From the NCBI GenBank assembly GCA_963850605.1, contig CAWKLX010000002.1, positions 1 to 64,000 of the forward strand: DNA of 64,000 nt, written 5' to 3'. The position numbers and the translations under genes were made by a program. Positions within the stretch are counted from its first letter, which is position 1, and every line of letters starts with the position of its first letter. The stretch is from BOG-908 sp963850605. Lineage in GTDB: Bacteria; Pseudomonadota; Alphaproteobacteria; Acetobacterales; Acetobacteraceae. The notes below the pieces were generated by a model. That model saw only the letters and a list, made by a program, of their open reading frames with translations, did not search any database and was not told where the DNA came from. Shown in pieces: positions 25,699-34,231 of this stretch.

Positions 25699-26295
25699 AT
25701 GATCCTGCTGATCGACAATTACGACAGTTTCACCTTCAACCTCGTCCACTATCTGGGCGAGCTCGGCCACGAATGCGACGTGCGCCGCAACGACGCGCTG
25801 ACCGTGGAGCAGGCATTGGCCACCAATCCGGAGGCGATCCTGCTCTCCCCCGGACCCTGCACTCCCCACGAAGCGGGCATCTGCTGCGACCTCATCGACG
25901 CCGCCGCTCGCGTAGGCATGCCAGTGCTGGGTGTCTGCCTTGGCCACCAAGCGATCGGCCAGGTTTTTGGCGGTCAGGTGGTGCGCGCACCCAAACCGAT
26001 GCACGGCAAAGTCAGTGCCGTCTTCCACGCCGGCACGGATGTTTTCCAGAACCTGCCCTCCCCTTTCAACGCCACCCGCTACCACAGCCTGACCGTCAGC
26101 CCCGACGCGCTGCCAGCCGCGTTGATCGCGACCGCGCACACGCAAGACGGGGTGATCATGGGCCTGCGCCACCGCACGCTGCCGATCTACGGGGTGCAAT
26201 TCCACCCGGAAAGCATCGCCAGCGAGCACGGCCACGATATCCTGGCCAATTTCGTCGCTCTGGCGCGCGCAGCCGCACAGCAACGCGCGGCCTGA
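25699..26295 (+). CDS. trpG: Anthranilate synthase glutamine amidotransferase subunit
   Basis: A 198-residue class I glutamine amidotransferase supplying ammonia to TrpE for anthranilate synthesis. Signatures are LLIDNYDSFTFNLVHYL at the start, SPGPCTP near 50, nucleophile Cys in GVCLGHQAIGQVFGG near 76-90, and the catalytic His-Glu pair in GVQFHPESIASEHG near 170. It may also serve as PabA in folate synthesis. It heads trpG-trpD-trpC-moaC-moeA. trpE is not in the window; the gene upstream is the unrelated YdhR-like protein. Confidence 0.93.
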   Translation: MILLIDNYDSFTFNLVHYLGELGHECDVRRNDALTVEQALATNPEAILLSPGPCTPHEAGICCDLIDAAARVGMPVLGVCLGHQAIGQVFGGQVVRAPKPMHGKVSAVFHAGTDVFQNLPSPFNATRYHSLTVSPDALPAALIATAHTQDGVIMGLRHRTLPIYGVQFHPESIASEHGHDILANFVALARAAAQQRAA

Positions 26296-26296
26296 T

Positions 26297-27334
26297 TTGG
26301 GCGATGATCTGCGGCCTGTCCTGGCTGCCTTGGCGGCCGGTCACACCCTGACGCAGCCAGCCAGCGAAGCGGCCTTTTCCGCGATCATGGACGGGGCCGC
26401 CACTCAGGCGCAGATCGGCGCGTTGCTGACGGCCATGCACCTGCGCCACGAGACGACGGATGAATTGGCGGGCGCCGTCCGCGCCATGCGCGCCCGTATG
26501 GCGGTGTTTGCCGCCCCGTCAGACACGGTGGATGTGTGCGGCACGGGCGGCGATGGTCACGGGACGCTCAACGTGTCCACCGCTGCCGCGTTCGTGGTGG
26601 CTGCGTGCGGCCAAAAAGTCGTCAAGCACGGCAATCGGGCATTGTCGTCCCGGAGCGGCGGGGCGGACGTGCTGTCCGAACTCGGTATCCCACCCGACCT
26701 GCCGACCGAGGTGCTGAGCCGCCAACTGGATCAGGCCGGACTGTGCTTCTTGTATGCACCCCGCCACCACCCGGCCCTGCGCCACGCCGCCGCGGCGCGG
26801 GCCGAGCTCGGCTTCCGCACCATCTTCAACCTGCTCGGCCCGCTCTGTAGCCCGGCGCGGGTACGGCGCCAGATCACCGGCGTGTATAGCCCCGACTGGC
26901 TGCAACCGATGGCCGAAGTCCTTGGCGGCCTAGGCACGGACCGCGCCTGGCTGGTACATGGTCAGGGACTGGACGAGCTGACGCTGGCCGGCGAAACATT
27001 GATTGCCGAATGGCGAAACGAAGCCGTGCACCGCTTCACCGTCACCCCCGAGCAGGCGGGTTTCCGGCGCGCGCCGATCGCCGCCATCGCCGGCGGCGAT
27101 CCGCCCGCCAATGCCGCCGCCCTGCGCGCGCTGCTGCACGGCGAGCCGGGCGCCTACCGCGATACGGTCCTGCTGAATGCGGCGGCCGCCCTTGTCGTGG
27201 CCGACCGCGCGGCCGATCTGGCGGAGGGCGCTCAAATCGCCCGCGGCGCCGTCGATGGCGGAGCCGCGCTGCATGTGCTGGATACGCTGGTGCGGCTGGG
27301 GCAGCTCTCCGCCGCCATGGCCCTGCCCGGATGA
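26297..27334 (+). CDS. trpD: Anthranilate phosphoribosyltransferase
   Basis: A 345-residue enzyme that transfers phosphoribosyl from PRPP to anthranilate. The PRPP loop VCGTGGDGHGTLNVST is near residues 76-91. KHGNRALSSRSGGADVL and FRTIFNLLGPLCSPA follow at the expected positions. The start is a TTG one base after the trpG stop, since no better start fits the conserved N-terminal helices; this is the least certain part. The stop overlaps the trpC start (ATGA). Confidence 0.92.
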   Translation: MGDDLRPVLAALAAGHTLTQPASEAAFSAIMDGAATQAQIGALLTAMHLRHETTDELAGAVRAMRARMAVFAAPSDTVDVCGTGGDGHGTLNVSTAAAFVVAACGQKVVKHGNRALSSRSGGADVLSELGIPPDLPTEVLSRQLDQAGLCFLYAPRHHPALRHAAAARAELGFRTIFNLLGPLCSPARVRRQITGVYSPDWLQPMAEVLGGLGTDRAWLVHGQGLDELTLAGETLIAEWRNEAVHRFTVTPEQAGFRRAPIAAIAGGDPPANAAALRALLHGEPGAYRDTVLLNAAAALVVADRAADLAEGAQIARGAVDGGAALHVLDTLVRLGQLSAAMALPG

Positions 27335-28161
27335 CACCGATGCCCGACACTCAGATACCGGACGTGCTCGCCCGCATCTGCGCCGAGACGGCGCAGGAGG
27401 TGGAGCGGCGCCGCGCGGCTACCCCGATCTCGGCGCTGAAATCCCGCATCGCCCACTCAAGACACCGTCCGCGCGGCTTCGGCGAGGCCCTGAAAGCCCG
27501 TCTGATCGCCCGCGAATGCGGGTTGATCGCCGAAATCAAGCGCGCCTCCCCCTCCGGCGGCCCCATCCGCGGCAGCCTCGATCCGGCCTCCGTGGCGCGC
27601 GACTACGCCGCCGGCGGCGCCACCTGCCTGTCCGTGCTGACCGAAGGGCCGAGTTTCCAGGGCAGCCTGGCGGATCTGGCGGACGCGCGCGCCGCCGTCT
27701 CCCTGCCCGTGCTGCGCAAGGATTTCATCATCGACCCCTGGCAGGTGTACGAAAGCCGCGCCGCGGGTGCCGACTGTATCCTGCTGATCATGGCGGCGCT
27801 GACCGACACGCAGGCGATCGAGCTGGAGGGGCTGGCGCGCCACTTGGATCTGGACGTGCTGGTGGAAGTGCATGACCGCCGCGAGCTGGACCGCGCACTC
27901 GGCCTGCAAACGCCACTGATCGGCATCAACAATCGCGACCTGCGCACGCTGCGCACCGACATACAAACCACCATCGACCTGGCCCCGCACGTCTCGCCGG
28001 GACGCATCCTGGTCACCGAGAGCGGTATCACCGGCAACGCGGACCTCAAGCGCCTGACGGCGGTGGGCGCGCACTGCCTGCTGGTGGGCGAGAGCCTGCT
28101 GCGCCAGCCGGATCTGGTCGCTGCCACACGCGCGCTGCTGGGCCACACATGTCCGGACTGA
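27331..28161 (+). CDS. trpC: Indole-3-glycerol phosphate synthase
   Basis: A 276-residue TIM barrel catalysing ring closure in tryptophan synthesis. Conserved elements are GLIAEIKRASPSGGPI near residues 61-76, AGGATCLSVLTEGPSFQGSL, VLRKDFIIDPWQVYESRAAG, GINNRDLRTL and VTESGI. The ATG at 27331 overlaps the trpD stop; an in-frame ATG at 27340 is an alternative. The 3' end overlaps moaC by 13 bases. Confidence 0.94.
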   Translation: MTPMPDTQIPDVLARICAETAQEVERRRAATPISALKSRIAHSRHRPRGFGEALKARLIARECGLIAEIKRASPSGGPIRGSLDPASVARDYAAGGATCLSVLTEGPSFQGSLADLADARAAVSLPVLRKDFIIDPWQVYESRAAGADCILLIMAALTDTQAIELEGLARHLDLDVLVEVHDRRELDRALGLQTPLIGINNRDLRTLRTDIQTTIDLAPHVSPGRILVTESGITGNADLKRLTAVGAHCLLVGESLLRQPDLVAATRALLGHTCPD

Positions 28162-28625
28162 CCCATTTCGGCGCGGACGGGGCGGCGCACATGGTCGATG
28201 TCGGGTGCAAGCCCGAGACGGACCGCACCGCCACCGCCCGCGCGCTGGTGACGATGCAGCCGGAAACGCTGGCCATCGTCCGCGCCGGCACCGCCGCCAA
28301 GGGCGATGTGCTGGGCACGGCGCGGCTGGCGGGCATCATGGCGGCAAAGCGGACGGCCGAACTGATACCGCTCTGCCATCCGCTGCCGATCAGCTCCGTC
28401 TCGCTCGAGCTGCTCGCGGGCGATGCCGGGGTGGAGATATCCGCGACTGTCCGCACCACGGCACGCACCGGGGTGGAGATGGAGGCGCTGACGGCCGCCT
28501 CCGTGGCCGCCCTGACCATCTACGATATGTGCAAAGCCATCGACCGTGGCATGCGCATCGAAAGTGTTCATGTGGTGCATAAGGCGGGCGGCAAATCCGG
28601 CACCTATGTCAGCGGTACGGACTGA
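28149..28625 (+). CDS. moaC: Cyclic pyranopterin monophosphate synthase
   Basis: A 158-residue molybdenum cofactor enzyme acting with MoaA to turn GTP into cyclic pyranopterin monophosphate. The diagnostic LIPLCHPLPISSV is near residues 73-85, with VRTTARTGVEMEALTA near 103-118 and YDMCKAIDRGM near 130. The second residues HMVDVG near 14 are the typical opening. Translationally coupled to trpC through a 13-base overlap and followed by moeA after two bases. Confidence 0.95.
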   Translation: MSGLTHFGADGAAHMVDVGCKPETDRTATARALVTMQPETLAIVRAGTAAKGDVLGTARLAGIMAAKRTAELIPLCHPLPISSVSLELLAGDAGVEISATVRTTARTGVEMEALTAASVAALTIYDMCKAIDRGMRIESVHVVHKAGGKSGTYVSGTD

Positions 28626-28627
28626 CC

Positions 28628-29830
28628 ATGCTGACGGTCGAGGAAGCCCGCAGCCGCATTCTGGCGCGCATGCAGCCTGTCGGGCACGAGACGGTGGCTT
28701 TGCCTGAAGCTTGGGGCCGCGTGCTGGCTGCCGACGTGGCCGCGCGCCTGACGCAGCCGCCGGCCGATGTGTCCGCCATGGACGGGTACGCCCTGCGCGC
28801 GGCCGACGCGGCGGAGGGTGCGCGGCTGCGCGTGGTGGGCGCCGCCCCAGCCGGCCGGCCGTTCGACGGCACTTTGAAATGGGGCGAGGCGGTGCGCCTG
28901 TTCACCGGCAGCGTCATCCCGCCCGGCGCCGACACGGTGCTGCTGCAGGAAGACGCGACGGCCGAGGGCGACACGGTGCGCGTGGACCATCCGCCCGCCC
29001 CCGGCCAGCACATACGCCGCCGCGGCCAGGATTTTTCCAACGGCGACACGGTGCTGCGGGCCGGCCACCGGCTGGGGGCGCGCGACACCGGCCTGGCAGC
29101 GGCCGCCAACCATCCCTGGCTGCCGGTGCATCGCCGCCCGCGCGTGGGCATCCTGGCCACCGGCGACGAGATTTTCCTGCCAGGCGAGCCGATCCCCCCC
29201 GGCGGTATCGTCAGCAGCAACTCGCACATGCTGGCTGGGGTGATCCGCGGCGCCGGCGGCCAACCCACCATCCTGCCCATCGCCGGCGACAGCCTGGCCG
29301 CCATGGCGGAAGGCGCGCGCGCCGCGGCCGGCATGGACCTGCTGGTGACCACTGGTGGCGCCAGCGTGGGGGACCACGATCTGGTGCAGGCCGGGCTGGC
29401 GGCCCAGGGGTTTGCGCTCGACTTCTGGAAGATCGCGATGCGTCCCGGCAAGCCGATGATCTTTGGCGCCCTAGGCGAGATGCCGGTCCTCGGCCTGCCC
29501 GGCAACCCGGTCTCCGCCTTCGTGTGCGCCGTGCTGTTCCTGGGTCCGGCCCTCGCCCGCCTGGCCGGCCTGCAAGCCGCCGCGCCGGAGACCACGCGCG
29601 CCAGGCTGGGCGCCGCCGTGCGCGCCAACGACCACCGCGCGGACCATCTGCGCGCGACACTCGACGAGACGCCGCGCGGCCTGGTCGCCACCCCGTTCGC
29701 ACGGCAGGACTCGGCCATGCTGGGCGCACTGGCGGCCGCCGGCGCATTGATCCTGCGCGCGCCGCATGCGCCGGCTATGGAGGCGGGTGCGGAGGTCGAC
29801 GTCATCCGGCTGGATAATCTGACGGCATAG
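28628..29830 (+). CDS. moeA: Molybdopterin molybdenumtransferase
   Basis: A 400-residue protein inserting molybdate into adenylylated molybdopterin. The domain order is standard: PPADVSAMDGYALRA near residues 38-52, VRLFTGSVIPPGADTV near 92, RRGQDFSNGDTVL, the MoCF-binding core LVTTGGASVGDHDLVQ near 238-253 and VLGLPGNPVSAFVCA near 285-300. The C-terminal barrel follows. It ends the trp/moa transcription unit; lexA starts 125 bases later with its own promoter. Confidence 0.94.
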   Translation: MLTVEEARSRILARMQPVGHETVALPEAWGRVLAADVAARLTQPPADVSAMDGYALRAADAAEGARLRVVGAAPAGRPFDGTLKWGEAVRLFTGSVIPPGADTVLLQEDATAEGDTVRVDHPPAPGQHIRRRGQDFSNGDTVLRAGHRLGARDTGLAAAANHPWLPVHRRPRVGILATGDEIFLPGEPIPPGGIVSSNSHMLAGVIRGAGGQPTILPIAGDSLAAMAEGARAAAGMDLLVTTGGASVGDHDLVQAGLAAQGFALDFWKIAMRPGKPMIFGALGEMPVLGLPGNPVSAFVCAVLFLGPALARLAGLQAAAPETTRARLGAAVRANDHRADHLRATLDETPRGLVATPFARQDSAMLGALAAAGALILRAPHAPAMEAGAEVDVIRLDNLTA

Positions 29831-29868
29831 GACCTCGACGGCTCAATGGGTTATTGACGGAGTCTGAG

Positions 29869-29883
29869 GAACTTTATTAGAAC
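29869..29883 (+). promoter_or_regulatory. LexA (SOS) box upstream of lexA
   Basis: GAACTTTATTAGAAC is an exact match to the alphaproteobacterial SOS operator GAAC-N7-GAAC. It lies 72 bases before the lexA start, consistent with autorepression. The same gap (29831-29955) contains a TTATTGACGG stretch that could be a -35 region. Confidence 0.85.
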
Positions 29884-29955
29884 GTTTTTCCAGGTTGCCG
29901 ATTTGTTCACTCCGCGGCGGCATCCTGATCGCGGACAGATGGGAAAGCGCAGGCC

Positions 29956-30678
29956 ATGTTGACCCGCAAACAGCATGAGTTGCTGACGTTCATCGACGCG
30001 CGCCTGCGCGAAACCGGCGTCTCCCCCAGCTTCGAGGAGATGAAGGAGGCGCTGTCCCTGCGCTCCAAATCCGGCATCCACCGGCTGATTTCCGCGCTGG
30101 AGGAACGTGGGTTCCTCAGGCGGCACCACCATCGGGCGCGCGCCTTGGAAGTGACGCGGCTGCCGGAAAATGTGGCCTCCCAAAAACCCGCCACCCGGCG
30201 CGAAAAGCCGGCGCCCGCCCCCGGCTTCACGCCCAACGTCATCCGCGGCGACTTCTCCGCCCGCCTGCCTGGCGTGCGGGCGGCGCACGAGGTGGCCGCC
30301 GTGCAACTGCCGCTTTACGGCCGCATCGCCGCCGGCCAGCCAATCGAGGCGCTGCGCGATGACGGCGCGCATATCGAGGTGCCGATGGCCATGCTGGGCA
30401 ATGGGGACCATTTCGCGCTGGAAGTAGCCGGCGACTCGATGATCGACGCCGGCATCCTGGACGGCGACACGGTCATCATCCGCAAGGGCGAGACGGCCGA
30501 GACCGGCCAGATCATCGTGGCCCTGGTGGACGATACGGAGGTGACGCTGAAGCGCATTCGTAAACGCGGCGCCTCGATCGCGCTGGAACCGGCCAACCCG
30601 AAATACGAAACCCGCCTGCTGCCGCCCGACCGCGTCAAAGTGCAGGGAAGGCTGATCGCGCTGCTGAGGCGCTACTGA
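29956..30678 (+). CDS. lexA: SOS repressor LexA
   Basis: A 240-residue repressor of the DNA-damage response. A winged helix-turn-helix covers residues 1-65 (MLTRKQHELLTFIDARL, with the recognition helix near SKSGIHRLI). A Pro-rich linker follows. The self-cleavage domain has its scissile Ala126-Gly127 bond in GRIAAGQP, nucleophile Ser161 in GDSMIDAGI and general base Lys199 in TLKRI. Regulation by the GAAC-N7-GAAC box directly upstream is expected. Its place after moeA is a common alphaproteobacterial arrangement. Confidence 0.96.
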   Translation: MLTRKQHELLTFIDARLRETGVSPSFEEMKEALSLRSKSGIHRLISALEERGFLRRHHHRARALEVTRLPENVASQKPATRREKPAPAPGFTPNVIRGDFSARLPGVRAAHEVAAVQLPLYGRIAAGQPIEALRDDGAHIEVPMAMLGNGDHFALEVAGDSMIDAGILDGDTVIIRKGETAETGQIIVALVDDTEVTLKRIRKRGASIALEPANPKYETRLLPPDRVKVQGRLIALLRRY

Positions 30679-30745
30679 CCAGCTTCGCCCCCGCACGGGG
30701 AGGGGCGGGCGGGCGGCGCACCAATCCCGTGCTACACGCCCGTCC

Positions 30746-31378
30746 ATGCAAGAAGACATGCATTTTTACGAGCCCTCGCACGGCCACGGCCTGCCACACG
30801 ACCCGTTCAACGCCATCGTCGCCCCCCGCCCGATCGGCTGGATCTCGACGCGGGGCGCGGACGGGTCGGTCAACCTCGCCCCCTACAGCTTCTTCAACGC
30901 GTTCAACTACCACCCCCCGCTGATCGGTTTCTCCTCCGTCACCGCCAAGGACAGTCTGCGGAACGCGCGCGAGACCGGCGAATTCGTCTGGAACCTCGTC
31001 ACCCGCCCGCTCGCCGAACAGATGAACGCGTCCAGCGCCACCGCTCCCTATGGCACCGACGAATTCGCGCTCGCCGGCCTCACCCGGGCCCCCTCCCGGC
31101 TGGTTGCCGCCCCCCGCGTGGCCGAAAGCCCGGTAAACTTCGAATGCAAGGTTGCCGACATATTTGCCCTGCGCGGCTATCGGGGTGAGGCGGCGGACGC
31201 CTGGCTGGTGATGGGCGAGGTCGTGGGCGTGCACATCGACCGCGCGCTGCTGCGGGACGGCGTGTTCGACACGTTTGGCGCGGGGATCGTGATGCGCGCA
31301 GGTGGGGCTTCGGCATACGGGATAATCGGGCCGGAGAGCCGGTTCGATATGAGGCGGCCGGAGTGGAGAACGCGCTGA
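30746..31378 (+). CDS. Flavin reductase family protein (FMN-binding split barrel)
   Basis: A 210-residue protein with the split-barrel flavin-binding fold. PRPIGWISTRGADGSVNLAP at residues 28-47, the following SFFNAFNYHPP and the GFSS strand form the flavin site typical of the DIM6/NTAB flavin reductase group. These bind FMN and reduce it with NAD(P)H or act as oxidoreductases in aromatic metabolism. No partner monooxygenase is adjacent. The 200 bases after its stop hold no recognisable gene and look less GC-rich. Confidence 0.8.
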   Translation: MQEDMHFYEPSHGHGLPHDPFNAIVAPRPIGWISTRGADGSVNLAPYSFFNAFNYHPPLIGFSSVTAKDSLRNARETGEFVWNLVTRPLAEQMNASSATAPYGTDEFALAGLTRAPSRLVAAPRVAESPVNFECKVADIFALRGYRGEAADAWLVMGEVVGVHIDRALLRDGVFDTFGAGIVMRAGGASAYGIIGPESRFDMRRPEWRTR

Positions 31379-31579
31379 GGCACTGCAACACCCGAGTGAT
31401 TTACCGTCTCGAGCTGGCCGTAAGGAGAATGGCAGGTCTGACGCAAACAGCTGCGAGAAGCTCGCCGTCCTTTCAGCTTTGGACAGCGTCGACGGGAGAT
31501 CGGCAGCGTTCAGCAACGAAAGTTGAGGCGCAGACGCAGCCGACGTAGCTTTGGCCTGTCAAAAGCATTCGGAGGAGTG

Positions 31580-31918
31580 ATGTCCGGTCCTGTGATACGT
31601 GTTTCGATCCTGCGCTGCGAGGCCGCACAGTTCGCGCGGCTACGGCTAATGATGATCGAATCCGAGGTGATCTTAAGGCCGGGTATCGAAGCAATGCCTG
31701 GACTTTTGGCCTACTATGCTGGGGCAGATGAGGCGACGCACTCCCTGACGAACACGAGCGTATGGGATTCGTTGGAGCATGCAAAACAGCTCGACCATTT
31801 CCAGCCAATGTTGGATTCGGGCAAGCGGTTCGCCGATGAGGGTGCCACATTTGAGCGGCCGATCATGAACTACACAACGCTGTGGCGCTTCGGGCAGCTT
31901 GCTCAATCCGGCAAATAG
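31580..31918 (+). CDS. Small dimeric alpha/beta barrel (ABM-like) protein
   Basis: A 112-residue protein whose strand-helix-helix-strand pattern resembles antibiotic biosynthesis monooxygenase-type ferredoxin-like barrels: VIRVSILRCEAAQFARLRLM, then PGLLAYYAGAD and SVWDSLEHAKQLD. Such proteins oxidise or bind small aromatic compounds, or have no known activity. GGAGGAG ends three bases before the ATG at 31580 and decides the start. Its codons and flanks look less GC-rich than the neighbourhood, which could mean recent acquisition. The substrate is unknown. Confidence 0.6.
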   Translation: MSGPVIRVSILRCEAAQFARLRLMMIESEVILRPGIEAMPGLLAYYAGADEATHSLTNTSVWDSLEHAKQLDHFQPMLDSGKRFADEGATFERPIMNYTTLWRFGQLAQSGK

Positions 31919-32148
31919 CCGGCCGGAATATTGCGCACGGCGTCGCTCCCGCCTGCCTATCGCCGTACGGCTCACCGGTCCGGCTATGGGGGTCACCGCG
32001 GCAGGTCCACCCGAAAGTCGATGACGGCAGCCGCAACTGCGGCGGGACCTTTGAAGTTGCGTTACGCAGTTGCTCTGACATCGGCCGCCCTTCGCTGCTC
32101 GTTGATGGGCGCGGGCGACGTGCTTCGACCAGGGAAGGAGGGATAGTG

Positions 32149-32778
32149 ATGAATATCGCAGTGCTTGGCGCTGGCAACGTAGGCGGCGGCATCGGACGGG
32201 CGTGGGCCAAGGCAGGTCATCGCGTGGTGTTCGGCGTCCCGGATCCAGCCGACCCGAAGGCGCAAGCGGCCGTCGGCGACACAGGCGCCACGGTTTCGGC
32301 CGTCGCGGATGCTGCGGCCGGGGCGGCCGTGATCCTGCTGGCGACACCGTGGCCGGCCGTTCAAGACGCGCTGCGCACGGCAGGCGACCTTACCGGCAAG
32401 ATCGTCATTGATGCGACCAATCCCCTGAAGCCTGATTTCTCCTGGCTGGAGGACGGCTACAACGTCTCCGGCGCCGAGCGGGTCGCCGACTGGGCGCCGA
32501 ACGCCGCCGTGTTCAAGGCGTTCAATCAGACCGGCGCCGAAAACCTGGCCGACCCAACGGTCTACGCCGCCCGTCCAGTGATGTTCGTCTGCGGCGACGA
32601 CGCGGCCGGCAAGAACGACGTCCTGCGCCTCGTTTCGGACGTTGGCTTCGAAGCCATTGATGCCGGACCGCTGCGGGCCGCGCGGCTCATCGAGCCCTAC
32701 GGCATGCTATGGATCACGCTCGCCCACGCTCAGGGGCTGGGCCGAAACTTCGCCTTCACCCTGCAGCGTCACAAGTAG
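32149..32778 (+). CDS. NADPH-dependent F420 reductase-like NAD(P)-binding protein
   Basis: A 209-residue single-domain Rossmann protein starting MNIAVLGAGNVGGGIGRAW. The middle has VILLATPWPAVQDAL and KIVIDATNPLKPDF, and later VFKAFNQTGAENLADP and MFVCGDD, all as in the Fno-like F420/NADP oxidoreductase family. Organisms of this group usually lack F420, so it more likely acts on another substrate. AAGGAGGG six bases upstream favours ATG 32149 over GTG 32146. The 230 bases upstream contain nothing I can assign. Confidence 0.78.
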   Translation: MNIAVLGAGNVGGGIGRAWAKAGHRVVFGVPDPADPKAQAAVGDTGATVSAVADAAAGAAVILLATPWPAVQDALRTAGDLTGKIVIDATNPLKPDFSWLEDGYNVSGAERVADWAPNAAVFKAFNQTGAENLADPTVYAARPVMFVCGDDAAGKNDVLRLVSDVGFEAIDAGPLRAARLIEPYGMLWITLAHAQGLGRNFAFTLQRHK

Positions 32779-32792
32779 AACGGGTCTCGGCC

Positions 32793-33000
32793 ATGGAGCC
32801 GAAAGTCGGCTTCGTGCTGGGCGGCACGCGCGGAGTCGACCGCGCGCTTGCCGCCGCGCTGGTCCTGCGCTGGGGCGCCGGCAGCCTGTCTACTCGACCG
32901 CGCGCGATGAGGCTCGCGGCGCGCGGGTGACCACGGAATTGGCCGACCCAGGCCACTTCGCCGGGGCAGGTGAACGCGCGCCGCTTCCTTCTCGCCGCGC
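32793..33000 (+). pseudogene. Short-chain dehydrogenase fragment, frameshifted
   Basis: The first residues (EPKVGFVLGGTRGVDRALAA, then ALVLRWGAG) match the NAD-binding N-terminus of an SDR enzyme. Near 32880 the reading must shift frame to continue as VYSTARDEARGARVTTELAD, the next expected SDR segment. The rest of the enzyme is missing. It begins 14 bases after the upstream NAD(P)-binding gene. I read it as the remnant of an SDR gene. Confidence 0.5.
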
Positions 33001-33071
33001 ATGATGGATGCGGCCTCCTGCATCGTGGCAATCAGCTCCCATCCGAAATCGGTGTCCTCGGCGCGTGTCAC
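32964..33071 (-). pseudogene. Possible N-terminal remnant of a HigA/XRE-type antitoxin
   Basis: On the minus strand an ATG at 33071 opens a reading frame with TDFGWELIATMQEAASIMRG and AARVHLP. This resembles the N-terminal extension found before the HTH of many antitoxin-like XRE regulators. After about 36 residues the resemblance stops and the frame runs into antisense of the SDR fragment. The two remnants meet tail to tail, suggesting a deletion joined them. Low confidence. Confidence 0.3.
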
Positions 33072-33132
33072 GATCCTGCTCGCTGGTTAACTCAGCCGCG
33101 TTGTGTCTTTGCCGGCGGCAGCGCTACCGTTT

Positions 33133-34089
33133 CTAAAAGTGGCTCCACCCCGTCCGCTGCGGGGCCAGCTCCCGCCCACCTTCCAGCAAGCGCACACCCT
33201 CGCCCCGGCCGAAAGCGCCGATCCGTGTCACTGTAACCCCTGCGCGGGCACACTGCGCCAGTAGCGCCGACCCGTGCCCGGACGGCACGGCCAGAAGCAG
33301 CTCGTAATCGTCGCCGCCCGACAGGCAGGTCTCCAGGCGCCCAGCGGCGCGCGCCGCTGGGGAGAGCGGCACAAGCCCGGCCTCGATCGCCACGCCCAAA
33401 CCCGCCGCGCGCGCCAGATGGCCAGCATCCTGCAATAGCCCGTCCGATACATCCATGGCCGCCGAAACGATGCCGTGCAGCGCCAGGCCGAGCCGGGGCT
33501 GGGGTAGGCGGTAGCGGTCCGCCAGAAAACCGTCCGCGTCGTGCACCTCGCCCCGCAGCGCCAGTAGGCCGAGCGCGCCATCGCCCACGGTGCCGGTTAC
33601 CCAAAGTTCGTCGCCATCCTGCGCGCCCGCACGGCGCAGCGCGCGGCCGGGGGCCACGTGGCCCAGTATGGTGGCCGAAAGCGTGATCGGGCCGGGCGTG
33701 GACGTGGTGTCGCCGCCGAGCAGGGTGACGCCGTAAGCCGCCTGATCGATCGCCAGGCCGGCGGCGAACGCATCGAACCAGCCGGCCCCGGTGCCGCGCG
33801 GCACCGACACGCACATCAGATAGGCGAGCGGCACCGCCCCCATCGCCGCCATGTCGGACAGGTTCACGCGCAGCAATTTGCGCCCCAGCGACTTCACCGG
33901 GTCGTCCGGCAGGAAGTGTACGCCCTCCACCAACGTGTCGGCCGAGATGACCAGCTCGCGCCCCACCGGCGGACAAAAAACCGCCGCGTCGTCCAGCAGC
34001 CCCAGCGCGCCCGGCCCGGCCAGTCCGCGCAGCCGAGCAATCAGGGAAAACTCGGGAGGCAGCCCGGTCATAGCCCCACCGACATGCAT
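33133..34089 (-). CDS. thiL: Thiamine-monophosphate kinase
   Basis: A kinase of about 318 residues converting thiamine phosphate to the active diphosphate. Conserved elements are LLDDAAVF near the N-terminus, the Mg-binding SADTLVEGVHF, LRVNLSDMAAMGA, LLGGDTTSTPGPI, VTGTVGDGALG, AMDVSDGLLQDAGHLA and the C-terminal CLSGGDDYELLLAVP. I chose the ATG at 34089 because AGGA lies nine bases upstream; an ATG at 34071 is an alternative. The gene begins 12 bases downstream of tRNA-Arg on the same strand, so it may be cotranscribed with the tRNA. Confidence 0.92.
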   Translation of the reverse strand: MHVGGAMTGLPPEFSLIARLRGLAGPGALGLLDDAAVFCPPVGRELVISADTLVEGVHFLPDDPVKSLGRKLLRVNLSDMAAMGAVPLAYLMCVSVPRGTGAGWFDAFAAGLAIDQAAYGVTLLGGDTTSTPGPITLSATILGHVAPGRALRRAGAQDGDELWVTGTVGDGALGLLALRGEVHDADGFLADRYRLPQPRLGLALHGIVSAAMDVSDGLLQDAGHLARAAGLGVAIEAGLVPLSPAARAAGRLETCLSGGDDYELLLAVPSGHGSALLAQCARAGVTVTRIGAFGRGEGVRLLEGGRELAPQRTGWSHF

Positions 34090-34101
34090 CCCCCAAAATC
34101 C

Positions 34102-34178
34102 TGGCGCGCCCTGGTGGATTCGAACCACCGACCCATAGCTTAGAAGGCTATTGCTCTATCCAACTGAGCTAAGGGCGC
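34102..34178 (-). tRNA. tRNA-Arg (anticodon UCU)
   Basis: The minus strand folds into a full cloverleaf. The acceptor stem is GCGCCCT/AGGGCGC, the D-arm has TTAGCTCAGTTGGATAGAGC, the anticodon stem-loop is ATAGC-CTTCTAA-GCTAT with anticodon TCT, and the T-arm is GGTGG-TTCGAAT-CCACC. The CCA end is encoded (34102-34104). Confidence 0.95.
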
Positions 34179-34196
34179 GTTGCCCGGTCAACCAAT

Positions 34197-34231
34197 CTGA
34201 CGACTGAAGACTGATCCCTGACGACTGATCA
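34197..34231 (+). repeat. Five CTGA-type heptamers in tandem
   Basis: Five heptamers follow without gaps: CTGACGA, CTGAAGA, CTGATCC, CTGACGA, CTGATCA. The array lies just upstream of tRNA-Arg and its last unit contains the stop codon of the NDUFS4-like gene. A similar 35-base array is at 34681-34715. Confidence 0.65.
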
